DNA from: Saccopteryx bilineata
Taxonomy: Eukaryota > Chordata > Mammalia > Chiroptera > Emballonuridae
Reading direction: 5' to 3'
NCBI RefSeq assembly: GCF_036850765.1
Contig: NC_089495.1
Span: 27,868,875-27,932,874 of the forward strand
DNA: 64,000 nt
Shown here: in pieces, positions 1-12,004 of the stretch
Layout of the letters: each line of letters opens with the position of its first letter
Position numbering within the stretch: the stretch's first letter is position 1
Position numbers and translations under genes: made by a program
Notes under the pieces: model-generated
Database searches by the model: none
What the model was told of the DNA's origin: nothing
The model's input: the letters and a program-made list of their open reading frames with translations, nothing else

Positions 1-2234
1 AAGTGGAAAAGCTAATACAAAAACTTAAAGAGAAAGTCACTTGACTTTCTAAAATAGAATCTGATAGCTTATGTGGTTTGTTTAGCTGGCTAGATCACGG
101 ATCCTGGGAGGCACTGCAGGGCGGCCTTATCCTGCTGCTTGGGTCTTGTTCATAGTATCCTTTATTAAAGGCTGTCTGAGACAAATTGAATGGATTTTGT
201 CCTAGCATCTGTTGGTCAGATTAATCAGAGTAGGCACTGGAATGGGTTACCCATGAGAAAATTTGCCAACCTAGATATGAGGAATAACACAGACATGAGG
301 GGTAGTCATTGGTAAAAGAAACAATCTTCATGTGTCTCTTGCATTTCTGCACATCTTGTGAAGCAAGTTATTGACTGCCCTTCTTTCTAGACTTGCGTAG
401 CAAACATCCTTGGAAAGTAGAAGTTGTGTTTTCCTCCACTGCAAATGACAGTTTTACTTAGAGTCTTGGAAGACAGATATAGTGTTTTCCTCTGGAGCAA
501 AGGTTGTGCTTGTTTTCTGACTATTAGAAAAGATTCCCATTCTCCAAGCTCAGGGTTCCTCTCCTGTAATGGAACCTACATCACAGGATGGTTTCATTCT
601 ATCTCATGGGATGGTTTCATTCAGACTTCTTTATATTACTCTGTCAAAGAACAGCATAAATGCTAATACTCTGGCACATGCTATTCCTGTGAGTAATAAA
701 TGTCCTTTGTCTCTACCATAGGAGTGCTATGTTTTCTACCAGAAAATCCACAAAACTCTGGCAGGGTAACTTGTTAGCTTGCAAGTGAAGTAAAATTCAT
801 AGTTCTTGAAACTGTTGAGAGCAGTTTCATGAGAGAACTAGAAACAGCACAGATCGTAGTAAACACTAATTATTCTAAAGACGCTGCAACCTTGGTGGGT
901 ATCTCTCTTGCTGGCATGTGAGGAAGAGGAATTTGGGGGACAACATGGAGCAAAGCTACAGGGCAAACAGAAAGTACATTGTCGGCATTAAGCTAGCACT
1001 AAAGAGACTGACATTAGGTGACAACAGGGAGCTCATGAAGATCATTACGCCAGTAAAAGTACAACGAAAGCAGTTTGTTAAGGTACATTAATTTGTTAGC
1101 ATTTTGTAAATGGACTGTAAATCAATGAGACAAATTCAATTCAAGTTACGTATTGAACATATTGAACACCGAGTAGGTACAAAGCCACTATGCAGAGCTT
1201 TACAAATGATGCAGTGATGAGTAAGAAGAGAAATATTAAGACAGTTTATAATTTGGGTGGAAAAATATTTGTATAAAATCATATTACAAGTTTGAATGAA
1301 GTTAAAGAAATTTTATAAATGCTATAAAAATAAAGAGGTGAAAGTAAGAAGGAACTAGACATTCTAAAGGAAGTAAAGTAGGTGAGTTTTCTGTTTTAGC
1401 CTGGCTTTATAGATGTGAGTTTCACATCTCTGATGAGTCTGCATGTTTGCAATGAGAAGTCAGTGGATAAGCAGAAGGAACATTGAGACAACTGGATGTT
1501 CCCTACCAAACACAGCCAAGTCATTGCGGCATAGACCTGGATTTACCCAACTTAGATTTTAGAGTTGGAATCACTTATAATTCATTGAGCAAAACATTAT
1601 TTGAGATGGGGGGGGGAGTAGACGATGGTGAATGTAAGGCATCTTCTTATGTGGGGATTTACATCTGTGCCTAAACTTATAGACATGGAGAGACGCAGAA
1701 CCCGGATTTCTACTTCCATCTCTGCAGCTGCTCACAGAAATACGAAGGCATCTCAGACCTATTCCTTCACCGTCACTGCTATGAAGGTGCAAAGCAACCT
1801 ACAATACAGTGATTTTTAAAAGTTTATACTTTTAAATAAAACATGTGAAGAGGTAGCTTTATCTGGCAATAAATTTTAAACTCACAATGTATAGTTTTAC
1901 TATAAAAATCAACACTTTTGGGACCACTTAATGGGTGGTTGTGAGAATCAACCTGGGTTAATATACATGCAAAACCCTTGGTAAATAGTAAAATGGTAGA
2001 AATATTTAAGAATTTATTTATTCCAAGTCTTTTTCCAGAAAGAAATTAAGACTTATTATTTATATTTCTATTAATAGCTGACCATCTACCTTTGGCTAGG
2101 AGCAAAGCAACTGAGATATTACCTTTAAACATCTATTCTGACTTTCATATTTCTCTAGGGATCTCACACTGGAAAAGTCCTTCCTTCAGAAGGGAGATGT
2201 GCCTTTGGGGAGACTTAAAGATTTTATATATATA

Positions 2235-2235
<1 letters not shown>
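1..2235. other. Single-copy AT-rich DNA, no gene recognised
   Basis: I see no gene or recognisable repeat here. Open frames are short (80 codons or fewer), without recognisable domains or splice context. A 13-bp motif, gatggtttcattc, occurs twice around 588-625. A run of nine G residues lies near 1610. The stretch could be intronic or intergenic; nothing in the sequence decides which. Confidence 0.5.

Positions 2236-2265
<30 letters not shown>
2236..2265. repeat. (CA)n microsatellite
   Basis: Fifteen uninterrupted CA units preceded by a short TA-rich tract. It is a simple dinucleotide repeat likely to vary in length between individuals. Confidence 0.95.
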
Positions 2266-2267
<2 letters not shown>

Positions 2268-2432
2268 TGTTGTAATTAATTATATGTTGTATATTTACTT
2301 TTTTCTGAGAATACATTTTTGTCCCAGCATATTTAGAAGAAACAGGCAGCTGGAAAAAATAAAAATCACCCTTAGAAGTAACTATTGTTGACATTGTTAT
2401 ACAAATTTTATTTTTTTTCTAAAGAGCATATA

Positions 2433-2661
2433 CACTGCTCACAAAAATTAGGGAATCAGGGAACATGCAGATACTCCAGTACTTTCAGCCTTGTGTTTAG
2501 TGCATTTTCCACAATAAAATAAAAGTTGATTTTGTATTTTATTTGCTTAATTGAACAACTTTCTTTGACTTGTTGTTTGCTTTTCTGATGTTCTTGTTTA
2601 ATCACTTTTTAAAATCACTTCATATTCATTTTGAAATATCCCTTAATTTTTGTGACCAGTA
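2433..2661. mobile_element. Tc1/mariner-like MITE (non-autonomous)
   Basis: A 229-bp element flanked by TA on both sides (2431-2432 and 2662-2663). It has terminal inverted repeats of about 22 bp: the left end reads cactgctcacaaaaattagg and the complement of the right end reads tactggtcacaaaaattaag. TA duplication and terminal inverted repeats of this size are typical of Tc1/mariner DNA transposons. The interior is AT-rich and has no transposase frame, so it could only have moved using a transposase supplied elsewhere. I infer the superfamily from the ends; the exact family name is not known to me. Confidence 0.75.
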
Positions 2662-2710
2662 TACATTGTTTGGGAACGTTTTTAAAATTTTTTACTTAAA
2701 AATGTATTAT

Positions 2711-2832
2711 GGCCTGACCTGTGGTGGCGCAGTTGGATAAAGTGTCAACCTGGAACACTGAGGTTGCCGGTTCGAAACCTTGGGCTTGCCTGGTCAAGGC
2801 ACATATGGGAGTTGATGCTTCCTGCTCTTTCC

Positions 2833-2872
<40 letters not shown>

Positions 2873-2924
2873 ACTCCTCTCTTTCTAAAAATCAATAAAC
2901 TATTTAAAAAAAGTTATCACTTTA
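2711..2924 (+). mobile_element. tRNA-derived bat SINE, short (~200 bp) form
   Basis: The head reads gcctgacctgtggtggcgca and contains an A-box-like stretch followed by a B box, ggttcgaaacc, near 2769: the internal RNA polymerase III promoter expected of a tRNA-derived SINE. A (CT)n tract and an A-rich tail follow. A 13-bp direct repeat (aaaaatgtattat, 2698-2710 and 2925-2937) flanks the element and marks L1-type target-primed insertion. It closely matches the copy at 39538-39737. I infer a Rhin-1-type family. Confidence 0.9.
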
Positions 2925-2974
2925 AAAAATGTATTATGAACATTTTAAGTTCATAATATTCCTCAAAATCATAT

Positions 2975-3060
2975 TTTTATTATAGACTTGTTAACCTGAA
3001 ACTTATATAATTTTATTAACAAATGTCACCCTAATAAATTCAATTAAAAATAAAGAAAGA
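2975..3060 (+). mobile_element. Short L1 3'-end fragment
   Basis: Contains the phrase cctgaaacttatataatttt followed by aatgtcaccctaataaattc, which resembles the terminal 3' UTR of L1 elements in this genome (compare 18590-18640 and 53300-53340). It is A-rich at its end. It is a strongly 5'-truncated, old copy. Confidence 0.55.
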
Positions 3061-3129
3061 CTTGTAATTTAAAAAATTATAAATTATTGTATAATATTCC
3101 ATTTGAGATACTATCATTAATTTACTTAC

Positions 3130-3720
3130 TGTTTTTTGTTTAGGTAATAATGAGCTAAACATACACCTCTCACATGATATAGCCATCCTACTACTTAGAT
3201 ATTTATCCAAGAGAATTGAAACAACTGTCCATACATAGGTTTATAAAGAAATATTTATAGCAGTTTTACTTGTAATACACAAAACTAAAAATAAGTCAAA
3301 TGTCCATCAACTTGTGAATGAATAAACAAAATGTGATATGTAAGTACATACAATGCAATATTACTTAGTAGCAAAAAGGAAAAAACTACTGATATATACA
3401 ACAACACAGATGAATCTCAAAACTCATGGTGTGAATGAAAGATTCCAGATAAGAAATAGCATGTGCTTTATGATCTCATTTACAGACGTCCTCCAGACTA
3501 CAAAGTACTCTACAGTAATAGCAGTTGTCTGAGGGTTAGGGTAAGGGGATGGGTGGATTCCAAGGGGTCATGAGGAAACTGTTGGAGGTGATGGAAATTC
3601 TCAGTATTTCATTTTTCTGATTGTTTCATGGGTGGAAATGTAAATAAAAATTTATTGAGTTTTACAGTTAATTATGTTGTTTAGTGTACATAAATGATAC
3701 CTCAGTAATTTTAAAAAGTA
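3130..3720 (+). mobile_element. Old L1 3' end (ORF2 tail and 3' UTR)
   Basis: The segment reads as a degraded end of L1 ORF2 and its 3' UTR in sense orientation. Recognisable phrases include atagccatcctactacttag, gcagttttacttgtaataca, aatgtccatcaacttgtgaa and a terminal tgatacctcagtaattttaa. The frame is broken many times. It is an ancient mammalian-wide type copy, unrelated in age to the full-length L1 at 42-50 kb. Confidence 0.65.
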
Positions 3721-3955
3721 TAGAATTTGATGTAACAATAATGCGTTGAAATGTGATGACCAACTGAATTCATAAATCTCTTTTTACTCAACTTTGTTTC
3801 TTGCAACATATTTCTAGAGGCTATTTTGTTGGAGGGCGAATATAGTGTGAACTTTTTAGCATTTTCAATCTATGTCAAATAAATCTTAATATTCAGGGTC
3901 CCACTAGAAGTATAAATGTATGTGCATTTTCTGACCATTGGAAAGCTACTTTTAT

Positions 3956-4300
3956 TTATTGATTTTCCTGTTTTTGAATTTATTGGGCTGACACTAGTTA
4001 ACAAAACTACTCAGGTTTCAGGTGCCCAATTCCACAACACATCCTCTACACACTGTATTGTGTGTTTACTACCCGAAGTCAAGTCTCCTTCCATCACCAT
4101 TTATCCCCCCATACTTTCTTCTACCTTCCTCCATACTCCCCCCACCCCCTGGCAATCACCACACTGTTGTCTGTGTCCATGAGATTTTTCTATTTTTTTC
4201 TTTTTTGCTCACTCCCTCCATCTTCCCCTACTACAGCGCTCAGTCTGCTCTCTAGGAGTCTGTCTCTACTTTGCTAGTTAGTTCATTATTTGTGCATCTT
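3956..4300 (-). mobile_element. L1 3' UTR fragment, antisense
   Basis: The plus strand reads as the complement of an L1 3' UTR, with phrases such as attgggctgacactagttaa, caccacacactgttgtctg-like text (4158-4180) and a long pyrimidine-rich stretch at 4100-4260. That stretch is purine- and G-rich on the element's own strand, as in the younger L1s of this window. No open frame of significance remains. Confidence 0.6.
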
Positions 4301-4519
4301 TTTTCTACTGGCATGACAAATTAATTTTGTAGTCCATACAATTCTTTTCTAGATAAATTAGCAGATAGAGAAGAACCAATTCATTCCTAAATTGGACAGT
4401 GTTCTGGCAATTAGTACTTATGGGACTGGAGACAAGAGAAAGGAACCATGTACAGGACTATCTGGTATTCACCATTGGTCTGAACCTACAAAATAGAATC
4501 TTCTTTGCATTATCTAGAT

Positions 4520-4869
4520 CAGTGGTAGTCAACCTGGTCCCTACCGCCCACTAGTGGGCATTCCAGCTTTCATGGTGGGCGGTAGCAGAGCAACCAAAGT
4601 ATAAATAAAAAGAGATTTAACTATAGTAAGTAGTTTTATAAAGATTTATTCTGCCAAACTTAGAGAAAATCCAACATAAAGTACTTAGTAAGTAATTGTT
4701 ATTATATGCTTTAACTTGCTATAACTCTGCTTTATAAGTTTTATAAAGTAAAGTTACTTCCCTACTTTATCAATCACCATTACTGTGGAACCGGTGGGCG
4801 GTTAGAAAATTTTACTACTAACAGAGATACAAAAGTGGGCGGTAGGTATAAAAAGGTTGACTACCCCGG
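4520..4869. mobile_element. hAT-type MITE (non-autonomous)
   Basis: A 350-bp element. The left terminus is cagtggtagtcaacct and the complement of the right terminus is ccggggtagtcaacct. It is flanked by an 8-bp duplication with one mismatch (atctagat at 4512-4519, atctaaat at 4870-4877). CAG-type ends and an 8-bp duplication are diagnostic of the hAT superfamily. Sub-terminal repeats of the type gggcggtag recur near both ends and could be transposase-binding sites. There is no transposase frame. Confidence 0.8.
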
Positions 4870-4877
4870 ATCTAAAT

Positions 4878-5154
4878 TGTTTTCCAACTGAAAATGCCTA
4901 GACTTATGGGTGGATCAGAAACTTAAACATATCCATACAGCCAAGAAAGCTGACCATGAAGATCAGGACAGGAATTCCATTTGCACTTGGTCATATAATA
5001 AGGCTGAGAATTGGTCTGGGCTGAGATCCCCATGTTCCATGAAACCCCACCTGGCCCTCTCCATTGCTGACTGCACTATCATCTCCAAACTATAAGGATC
5101 CTTGAAATACCAATACCCTCTTGTTCCTCAGCAGCAACCTTTAATCCCCCCCAT
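4878..5154. other. No recognised feature
   Basis: I see no gene or repeat between the hAT MITE and the next SINE. A 61-codon frame here shows no recognisable motif. Confidence 0.4.
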
Positions 5155-5325
5155 TGTTTGGAGAGAGAGAAAGAGAAGAAAGCATCAACTCATTGTTTCA
5201 CTTAGTTGTTCCATTGAGTCGTGCACTCATTGCTTGTACATGCTCTGACCGGGGGTAGAATCTGCAACCTCAGGTGTGCTGGATTGATGCATTATTCACT
5301 TAGCAACCTGGCCAGGGCTGAAGCA
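5155..5325 (-). mobile_element. Bat SINE, antisense, diverged
   Basis: The plus strand runs from a purine (GA)n tract through agcatcaactcattgtttca to aacctggccagggct, the complement of the SINE head. The internal promoter boxes are mutated. Short matching sequences (agcaacc) occur on both sides and may be the remains of a target duplication. It is older than the well-preserved copies. Confidence 0.7.
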
Positions 5326-5384
5326 ACCCTTTTTTAAAAAAATACTGCAGAAAATATTTGTTAAAAATATTAATCTGTGCAATT

Positions 5385-5575
5385 TAGTAGAAGGAGCAGG
5401 TGTTGGAGCCAGCTTCAAATAATATGACTTAGGACAAGTTACTTCATTTTGCTGAGGCTGATTTGGACAGTACAATTTATCTTACAAGGTTGTTATGAGA
5501 AAAAAAATGAGATAAAATATGTAAAAATTTACCACAATGTCTAGGGCAATGTTAGGTAAATATTAGCTTTCCTTC
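5385..5575 (+). mobile_element. MIR SINE remnant
   Basis: Preserved phrases include tgacttaggacaagttactt, the core-region text that in MIR reads 'gaccttgggcaagttact', followed by ttgttatgagaa and a region like 'taaatattagc'. This order matches the ancient mammalian MIR family in sense orientation. Heavily diverged. Confidence 0.6.
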
Positions 5576-6390
5576 CCAATTAAAAAAAGTAGGCCTGTAT
5601 AAGTCCTATCTCTCAAAACAGACAGTTACTGTATCTTATATTATCTAATCTGTTATTGGGAGGAAAACATGACATTTATGACAATGTTTTGTAAACCGCG
5701 CAGCGCTGTACATATGTAAAATGCCATCATTATCTCTCCTGCATCCTACAGCACCTGATCAAAGCGAGCTCCGCGGAAACAAACAGAAAGCCTGTACTGA
5801 TTGATTGATCGATAAAGAGCAAGGACAGCAAGCACTCAAACACTTCAACTGATGCCAGGATGCCAGACTACTCTGTTTAAAAAAAAAAAAAAGGAAAGGA
5901 AGGAAAAAAGAAAGAGAGAGAGAGAAAGAAAGGAAAGAAGGAAAGGTGCTGGCTGTGCGGACTCTGTGTACTGAATAGTGACCTCAGGATGCCCGCGCCT
6001 GCTGTTCGCGGTGGCGTGGAGTCATTGTGAAAAACCTGGAATAGAGCCAGACAATGTATTTAAAAGGAAGGACGGTTGTTTGATGAAATATATTCACAAA
6101 AGCAGTAATGACTACGATTTCTAGCAAAGGGGAGACTTCAAGAAAACCAGACATGAAAAAAAAACATTTTCTTACCCTTGATAACAAGGTTTATGCTGAT
6201 AACGACTGTGAATTCAGAACAACTGACTTGCTGTTAACAAAATGCTTACATGAACTGCAAAGCTGGGAAGAAAACCGGAGAGCCTTGTTTCCTAAGGGGC
6301 AATGGGCATGTTGACATGCTGTCTCCAAATCTCATGACAGCTCGGGAAATCTCTGAAGTTACCTTGTATTTTTGGAAAGTGCGAAGCCAC

Positions 6391-6450
<60 letters not shown>

Positions 6451-7980
6451 CTCCTGGGAAGCCATCCAAGTTTCAAAACCATCTTTTCTCTTTGTGGCCC
6501 TCTGCTGTGATTTTAACTCTCTGCAAAGGACAATCAATAGTTATTTTTAGATATTTAACACACTGTGAGATTGGTAATTAACCAAGGCAATGCTTCTGAG
6601 AACAGTTTGCTTTCTATATGTGAAGGTAATATTTGCATGGGGGGTTTTCTCCTCTACTGCCAATGTCTGTTAGCTCATTGCAGACAATCATCCCTGCCAG
6701 CCATGTACAAAGGTCATGATTATCTGTATTGCTATAAATTGTTTTCCTACCTTGTCCTTAACCAATATAGCAGAATCAGGATAAGGACCAGAAAATCCAA
6801 GCAAGTGGAGTGGCTAAGAGGTGTCCAGAAGCACCAGTTTATTGCTTTCTTCTTTTGGAATAAAAATATAATATATAAAGAAAAACTTAAAAGACTGAGA
6901 AGTACATAGAGGAAAAAAAATTACAGTTGGCAAGCTGTTCTGATAGAAGGTGAAAGGAAAAATAAGATGATGTCATGGCTCATTACATTAAGAACAATAG
7001 AAAAGAAGGAGCTTTCAAGCAAGAAAATCATGCTTCTTCTAACAATCACATGGAAAATAACAAAGATGATTATCCCATGTTTAATAAGCAGCAAGCGCAT
7101 TCCTTGTTTCCATCCTCTTTGAAGATGCAGTCTTTTAAAACAGATTTTGTTCCCCATTGAGAGTGGGAGGTAGGCTCTCCAGCACTCTCACACATTCTCT
7201 GCCAGAACTATGCATTTTCTTATCATTGCAAGATCTGCTTCAGAGGCATGAAATTCATGGGAGAGAGCTGCCAGGACATTAGCACATTGTGAACATCTGA
7301 CCTCTGATTTGGGGAAATGATGAAAAATTAATGGGTGCAGATGTGCCCATCCTGCAGTGGACAGATGTTCACTTTACACACCATTTAGAATTCCCTGGCG
7401 TGTTTGACTACAGAATGATGAATATAACGGCTAAATGATATGGAGATCAGCAAAAGTACTAAGGAAACAAAATTTCATGCAACAGGATGGCCACGTTGTT
7501 TTCCATTGATTGGGACTGGTAACACTATGCTGTTGGGATGGAGGGGCTTCCTCCTGGGCAGCTGTCACATTCAAACTGACTTGTAACTCTGTTCCACGCA
7601 CTGGTCTCATTAGAGGATGAATGACTTTTAAATATCTAGTTGGAGTCCAGGGCCAGTGAAAATTATGTACTTATGTATTTAATTTGGCAACTTCTGGGTA
7701 CCTTCCACTGACATCAAACAAGTTTTGTACTCAGACTAAGCTGTGCTTCCGAAACCATACTTCCTAGATTTTTTTTTTCAAAGATGTTATGTAATATGAA
7801 GATACTATGCAATATTCTTTTCCAATAAACATGCAATAATATATGCCTTTTTCTTGTTTAACATTTACAGATTAATTTACATGAAAATAATTTCCAAACA
7901 GGAAAAAAAATCTACTGTAAAAGTATTTACCATTTGTTTAAACCCACCCCAATGAGGGTTGCAAAACACAATATAACACT
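5576..7980. other. Single-copy DNA, candidate regulatory content
   Basis: No exon or interspersed repeat recognised apart from simple repeats. A small cluster of CpG sites (accgcgcagcgctg, 5696-5709, and gagctccgcgg, 5766-5776) is unusual for the AT-rich surroundings. A purine-only tract lies at 5880-5945. Sequence around 7150-7500 is non-repetitive and of balanced composition, and could be a conserved non-coding element; this needs a cross-species alignment. Short open frames over the CA repeat at 6388-6449 are artefacts of that repeat. Confidence 0.4.
6388..6449. repeat. (CA)n microsatellite
   Basis: About 62 bp of CA units with one interruption (caaaca) near 6409-6411. It creates spurious Thr-His or Cys-Val repeat frames on both strands, which should not be read as proteins. 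Confidence 0.95.
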
Positions 7981-7997
7981 GAAAATCTTTGTCATTC

Positions 7998-8389
7998 CAG
8001 AGCAAGACAAATACCATATGATTCCTTCTATGTGAAATCTAATGAACAAAGTAAACAAAAAAAATAGAAACAGACTCATGGATATAGAGAACAGACTGAT
8101 AGTTGTCAGAGGGGAGGGGAGTTGGGGGCTTGGTGAAAAACGTGCAGGGATTAAACAGTGCGAATTGGCAGTTACAGAAGAGCCACAGAGATGTAGATTA
8201 CAGCAAAGGGAATCTAGTCAGTAATATTGTGATGAATGTGGATGGGACAAGGCCGGTCCTTGAAGCAGTGGGGACACCAGTTTGTAAAATGGATTTTCTA
8301 ACCACTTTGCTGTATGTACCTTTGAAACTAACACAGAATAATATTGAATGTAAATTCTAATAAAAAAATAAAATAAATTTTTTAAAAAA
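7998..8389 (+). mobile_element. 5'-truncated L1 3' end with target duplication
   Basis: A 392-bp insertion flanked by a perfect 17-bp direct repeat (gaaaatctttgtcattc, 7981-7997 and 8390-8406). It carries the end of L1 ORF2 and the 3' UTR: phrases include ttctatgtgaaatctaatga, agttgtcagagg and tgtacctttgaaactaacac, followed by an A-rich tail. The intact duplication suggests moderate age. Typical target-primed reverse transcription product. Confidence 0.85.
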
Positions 8390-8406
8390 GAAAATCTTTG
8401 TCATTC

Positions 8407-9595
8407 TATAAGTTTTTAATGACTGCCTATCACACGCCATGGAATGTAGAAGAGAATAATAGTTGTCCATAACATGCAATATTTAATATATATGCACAAT
8501 ATAATGTATACAATATAATTATATATTATCTAAATTTATGTTTCAATGCATTTTATATATAGTTACTTAATTTAATATGGTAATATAAATGGTGTTTGTA
8601 TATTGCCTTGACCTTCAATTCCCAGTTATATAACAGAATGTATGTTGCTATATATGAAATCTCTTATGAAAGAGAAATTTGGATAATGATCACAATAGGA
8701 TTTCAGAAAAACAAGAGAACAATGTGGTCTGAAATACACAAGAAAGGCTGTGTGGAAGAGGAAAGACAGCGGGATATAGGATTAGAAAGAGTGAGAGAAA
8801 CAAGCAGTTTGTGCAGACAAAGCCTGAAGGAAGCTCTGCAATTAAGAAGGACCTCATGGCTGTTCAGAGGTCAGGGGAACACAGGATATTTTTGAGCAAC
8901 GAAGTGAAATGGAAAGGCCAGTTGTAAAGAATCACTTTCCCCAACTGAAATGTCAATCTGTTAGTGCCACATCAAGGGAGGCAAACAGGTTAAATGAAGC
9001 CTGGGGAATAATTCCATTCGAGGCAGCCACCTGGATGTGATCCGTACCCTTGCATGAGGCAATGGTGTGAGTCTGTCTCTAAGTTGCTGAGCTTTGCATG
9101 CTAAGTGTGAACCAAGGACTATATATCCTTACTTTATCAAAGTGGAACACTGTATATCAAGATCTCAGAAGGGGTCACTGTAGAAAAACCAAGGCTTAGA
9201 AATAGTAACTATGTTCCAAGTTTAGATACAGAATATAAACATTTCTGTCTGAAAAACAGAAGGCTTGAAAAGGTGAGATAATAACAGTTTCTAGGTCTTC
9301 TAATAAAACTGGATAGATGCTTAAATTCAACAATGCAGGAAATTGGATCCAAGTAAAAACAAAATGTCATTACTAAAGACCTTCAGAACACTAGAACGGT
9401 ATAAAAATAATATTTGTATTCCACTTCCTTTAAAATGGGACAGACACCTCCTAAAAGAAAGGTTTCTGAACCAAACTACTGAAAGAGAGAGAAGTTGAAT
9501 GAATCAGAGTGGAGATTCCTTCCAGAAATTGATCTTATGAGACTAAGGACTAAGGACATCCAGTAAAGCTCATGTTACTTATTTCTTACATTTCT
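8407..9595. other. Single-copy DNA, no gene recognised
   Basis: AT-rich at 8460-8600, then unremarkable sequence. A 99-codon frame at 8596-8895 has no domain I recognise, no plausible context, and a residue pattern expected by chance. I see nothing else. Confidence 0.4.
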
Positions 9596-9599
9596 TCTA

Positions 9600-9850
9600 G
9601 ATCAGATCATCTAAAGTTTTCCCCCTGCTTGTTCCTCTTGGCAGTCTCTCATAACGCTGTCCTTTATTTCCTACACAGCTCTTATGCTACTCCGAAATGA
9701 TCTAGTTTATTTTGTTTAGTTAGTAGTATAGTGCCTCTTTTTCTATAAGAATCTGTGGTCCCCAGGGGCAGAGAAATGACTCTAATCACCCTACTATATA
9801 AGGCCTTGTTTTGTATATAGTAAGTGCTCAATAAACATTTTTGGAAAAAT
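9600..9850 (+). mobile_element. L2 (LINE-2) 3' end
   Basis: Ends in atagtaagtgctcaataaac, the hallmark L2 3' terminus ('agtaggtgctcaataaatat'), preceded by ctgtggtccccaggggcaga, which corresponds to the L2 'gctccatgagggcaggga' region. Sense orientation, ancient and degraded. Confidence 0.7.
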
Positions 9851-12000
9851 AAAATGACACATAATTAGTAAAGTGATGGGGGGAATGAGATAGAATGAGC
9901 TGAGAAAATAGTTTCCTCTCTTTCTTTTAATGTCTAATGTATTTGCTTCAGAAAAGGCTTTTTGGAATTACATCAATTTCCCGCTGCTTTGTGCAATGAG
10001 ACGGAGGGCAGAGTGGAGCAAATGCGCCTCTCCCGGAAAATGCAGGCACTGTAGGGGCTGGTCCTTTCTCGGGTTTCCTGGAGATCATTAGGTATCTCTT
10101 GGTCTCATTCTTCTTTGCTTGAGGGGTTGGCACCATTCCTGAAATTATTTTTTTTTATGCTTGTCCGATGTGGCACTTTTATTTTAATGCCTTATAGATA
10201 AAATGGTCTCTGTCAATCTGCACTTCTCATGCCTGGAGAAAGTTTTACTGCTTCATAAAATCCTGTAATGCCCCAGTGTTTAAAAAAGATCTATCACTCT
10301 ATCAGCGGGTCTTTATGGGCTCTGTGTACATCTCTTTTGCAATGCAAGGTTGGTTCCTGAAGCAAAGAGAGGACAGAGATAAATGGATTTGTGTGTGCTA
10401 ACAAATGTCAAATATTCAACTCAGTTTATACTGAGGTGGTATTAAATAGCTAAAGCAAATTGTAGAATATCTCACACACAACAGCATCGAGCACCACTAA
10501 GATTTTTCTCTTTGTCAGTGGTTATGGGAAGATGACTATTTTATTCACTGGTTTGGGCTACAGAGACTTGATGGTTGCTCCATTTCAATCTTCTTCCTCC
10601 TGACGGATGCTCAGAGCCCTGATGCCTGTGAGTTTAGTTGGTGGACAGGGGACATTGGCCATGACCTGCCTCCTGCCACCTGTTCTCGCCAATCATCTGT
10701 GTGAATTATAAAACCTTTTAAATGCATCTTTTCAAGGTATAAGCTGAAGACAGGAGAGCTGTCAGATTTTAGGCATGAAACATCACTCACTAACCTGTTG
10801 TTTTAGGACCTGGTAGCCATGGGCTGCCAGATTTCTGTCAAGGATATGTTTGTGTGTGTATCTGTGTGCATGTGTCTGACCAAGCATAGAGACATGGGGC
10901 ACTGAGGCTGTGTCTGTACGTGTGCGGTGACTCCGAGTGGCCTGGGGAAGAGGTACATTATCTAGAGTGTGAGGGGCTCTCAAGTTGTGTCTTCCCTCTG
11001 CAGTGCTGCACAGCCACCGCCTGTTGCATCGTGGGTGCACGCGGTACATCCGTCTTCCACCAACTCAGCCACCTGCAGTGAGAAGACGCAGTCAGGATCA
11101 CCTGCCCTGTGGCCAGGTGGTGGGAATAGCCTGATTACTTGGTGGTGGGTACTCGAGCCAATTAAGCATGTCACTTCACTGCCTAATCTGCTGTCAAACA
11201 GCCACTGTCCTCCCCGTTCCTCTGTCACGACGCACTGAACCTTGTGCTCAAGAGCTCTCGGGGAGTGAACGAGCATCTGTTTCTGCACTGCTGAGCAAGT
11301 CCTTGTGCTCGGTTCGGAAGTATTTACTAAGGAGCTTATTTACGCTCTGTGCTTTGATAGCAACTGCGATGAATAAATATACAGCAACAGTGCCTGGAAA
11401 CGGGAGCTGATGCAGGGATACTTGGGTAATTTAGACCAACAATAACACAAGCAAATAACCCAGAAAGCTGGCAAACAGGAAGCAGGCAGCTCCACCATGG
11501 ACGTGCCCTTGAAATCTCATCTACCACACAAAATTTTCTGCGTCTCTGCGGCTGCCAATAGTATATTGAGCAAATGCATAGGGAGCACCAACTGCTTGTA
11601 TTGCCCAAAATAGGGGGTCAAAAAAAGAAAAAAAGCATAGAAAAAAACAAAAACCTGCCATCAAAGAGTTTATGTTTGACCTTTAAAGATGTGATTTCTG
11701 AAAGGAAAGGGAAGAAATGCTGGTATGGAACGGTTGGAAGACCCCCTCCGATTCCCACCGCACACACTTGGTAGGAGAAAGCAACAGTGAGGAGGAGGAG
11801 AGGACATGCTGAGGAACGGCACAGGCTCTGGTCCCACAGTTTCCACACTCATTGTACTGTATGGCCTTACTCTCTACGTCCTGGTTTCCTCTTCCGGAAA
11901 AAGAAGGGTGTATATGTGTAAAGAGGTGGGGTGGGGAAGAATAGAGATAAAAAGTCTGCTTCTCAGGATTGTAGTATCAAGAAAGGTATGGAATTAAGAA
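9851..12000. other. Single-copy DNA, possible conserved non-coding segments
   Basis: No exon supported. Composition is more balanced than the flanks, with scattered CpG, especially 10880-11300. The stretch 11300-11620 contains non-repetitive sequence of the kind often conserved among mammals. Several overlapping frames of 80 to 102 codons exist here on both strands, but none shows a recognisable domain, and overlapping frames are common where GC content rises. Could hold enhancers; alignment would be decisive. Confidence 0.35.
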
Positions 12001-12004
12001 GGCG

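Noticed and set aside
6246..6537. Thr-His and Cys-Val rich open frames on both strands
   Set aside because: They are translations of the (CA)n microsatellite at 6388-6449; no coding evidence.
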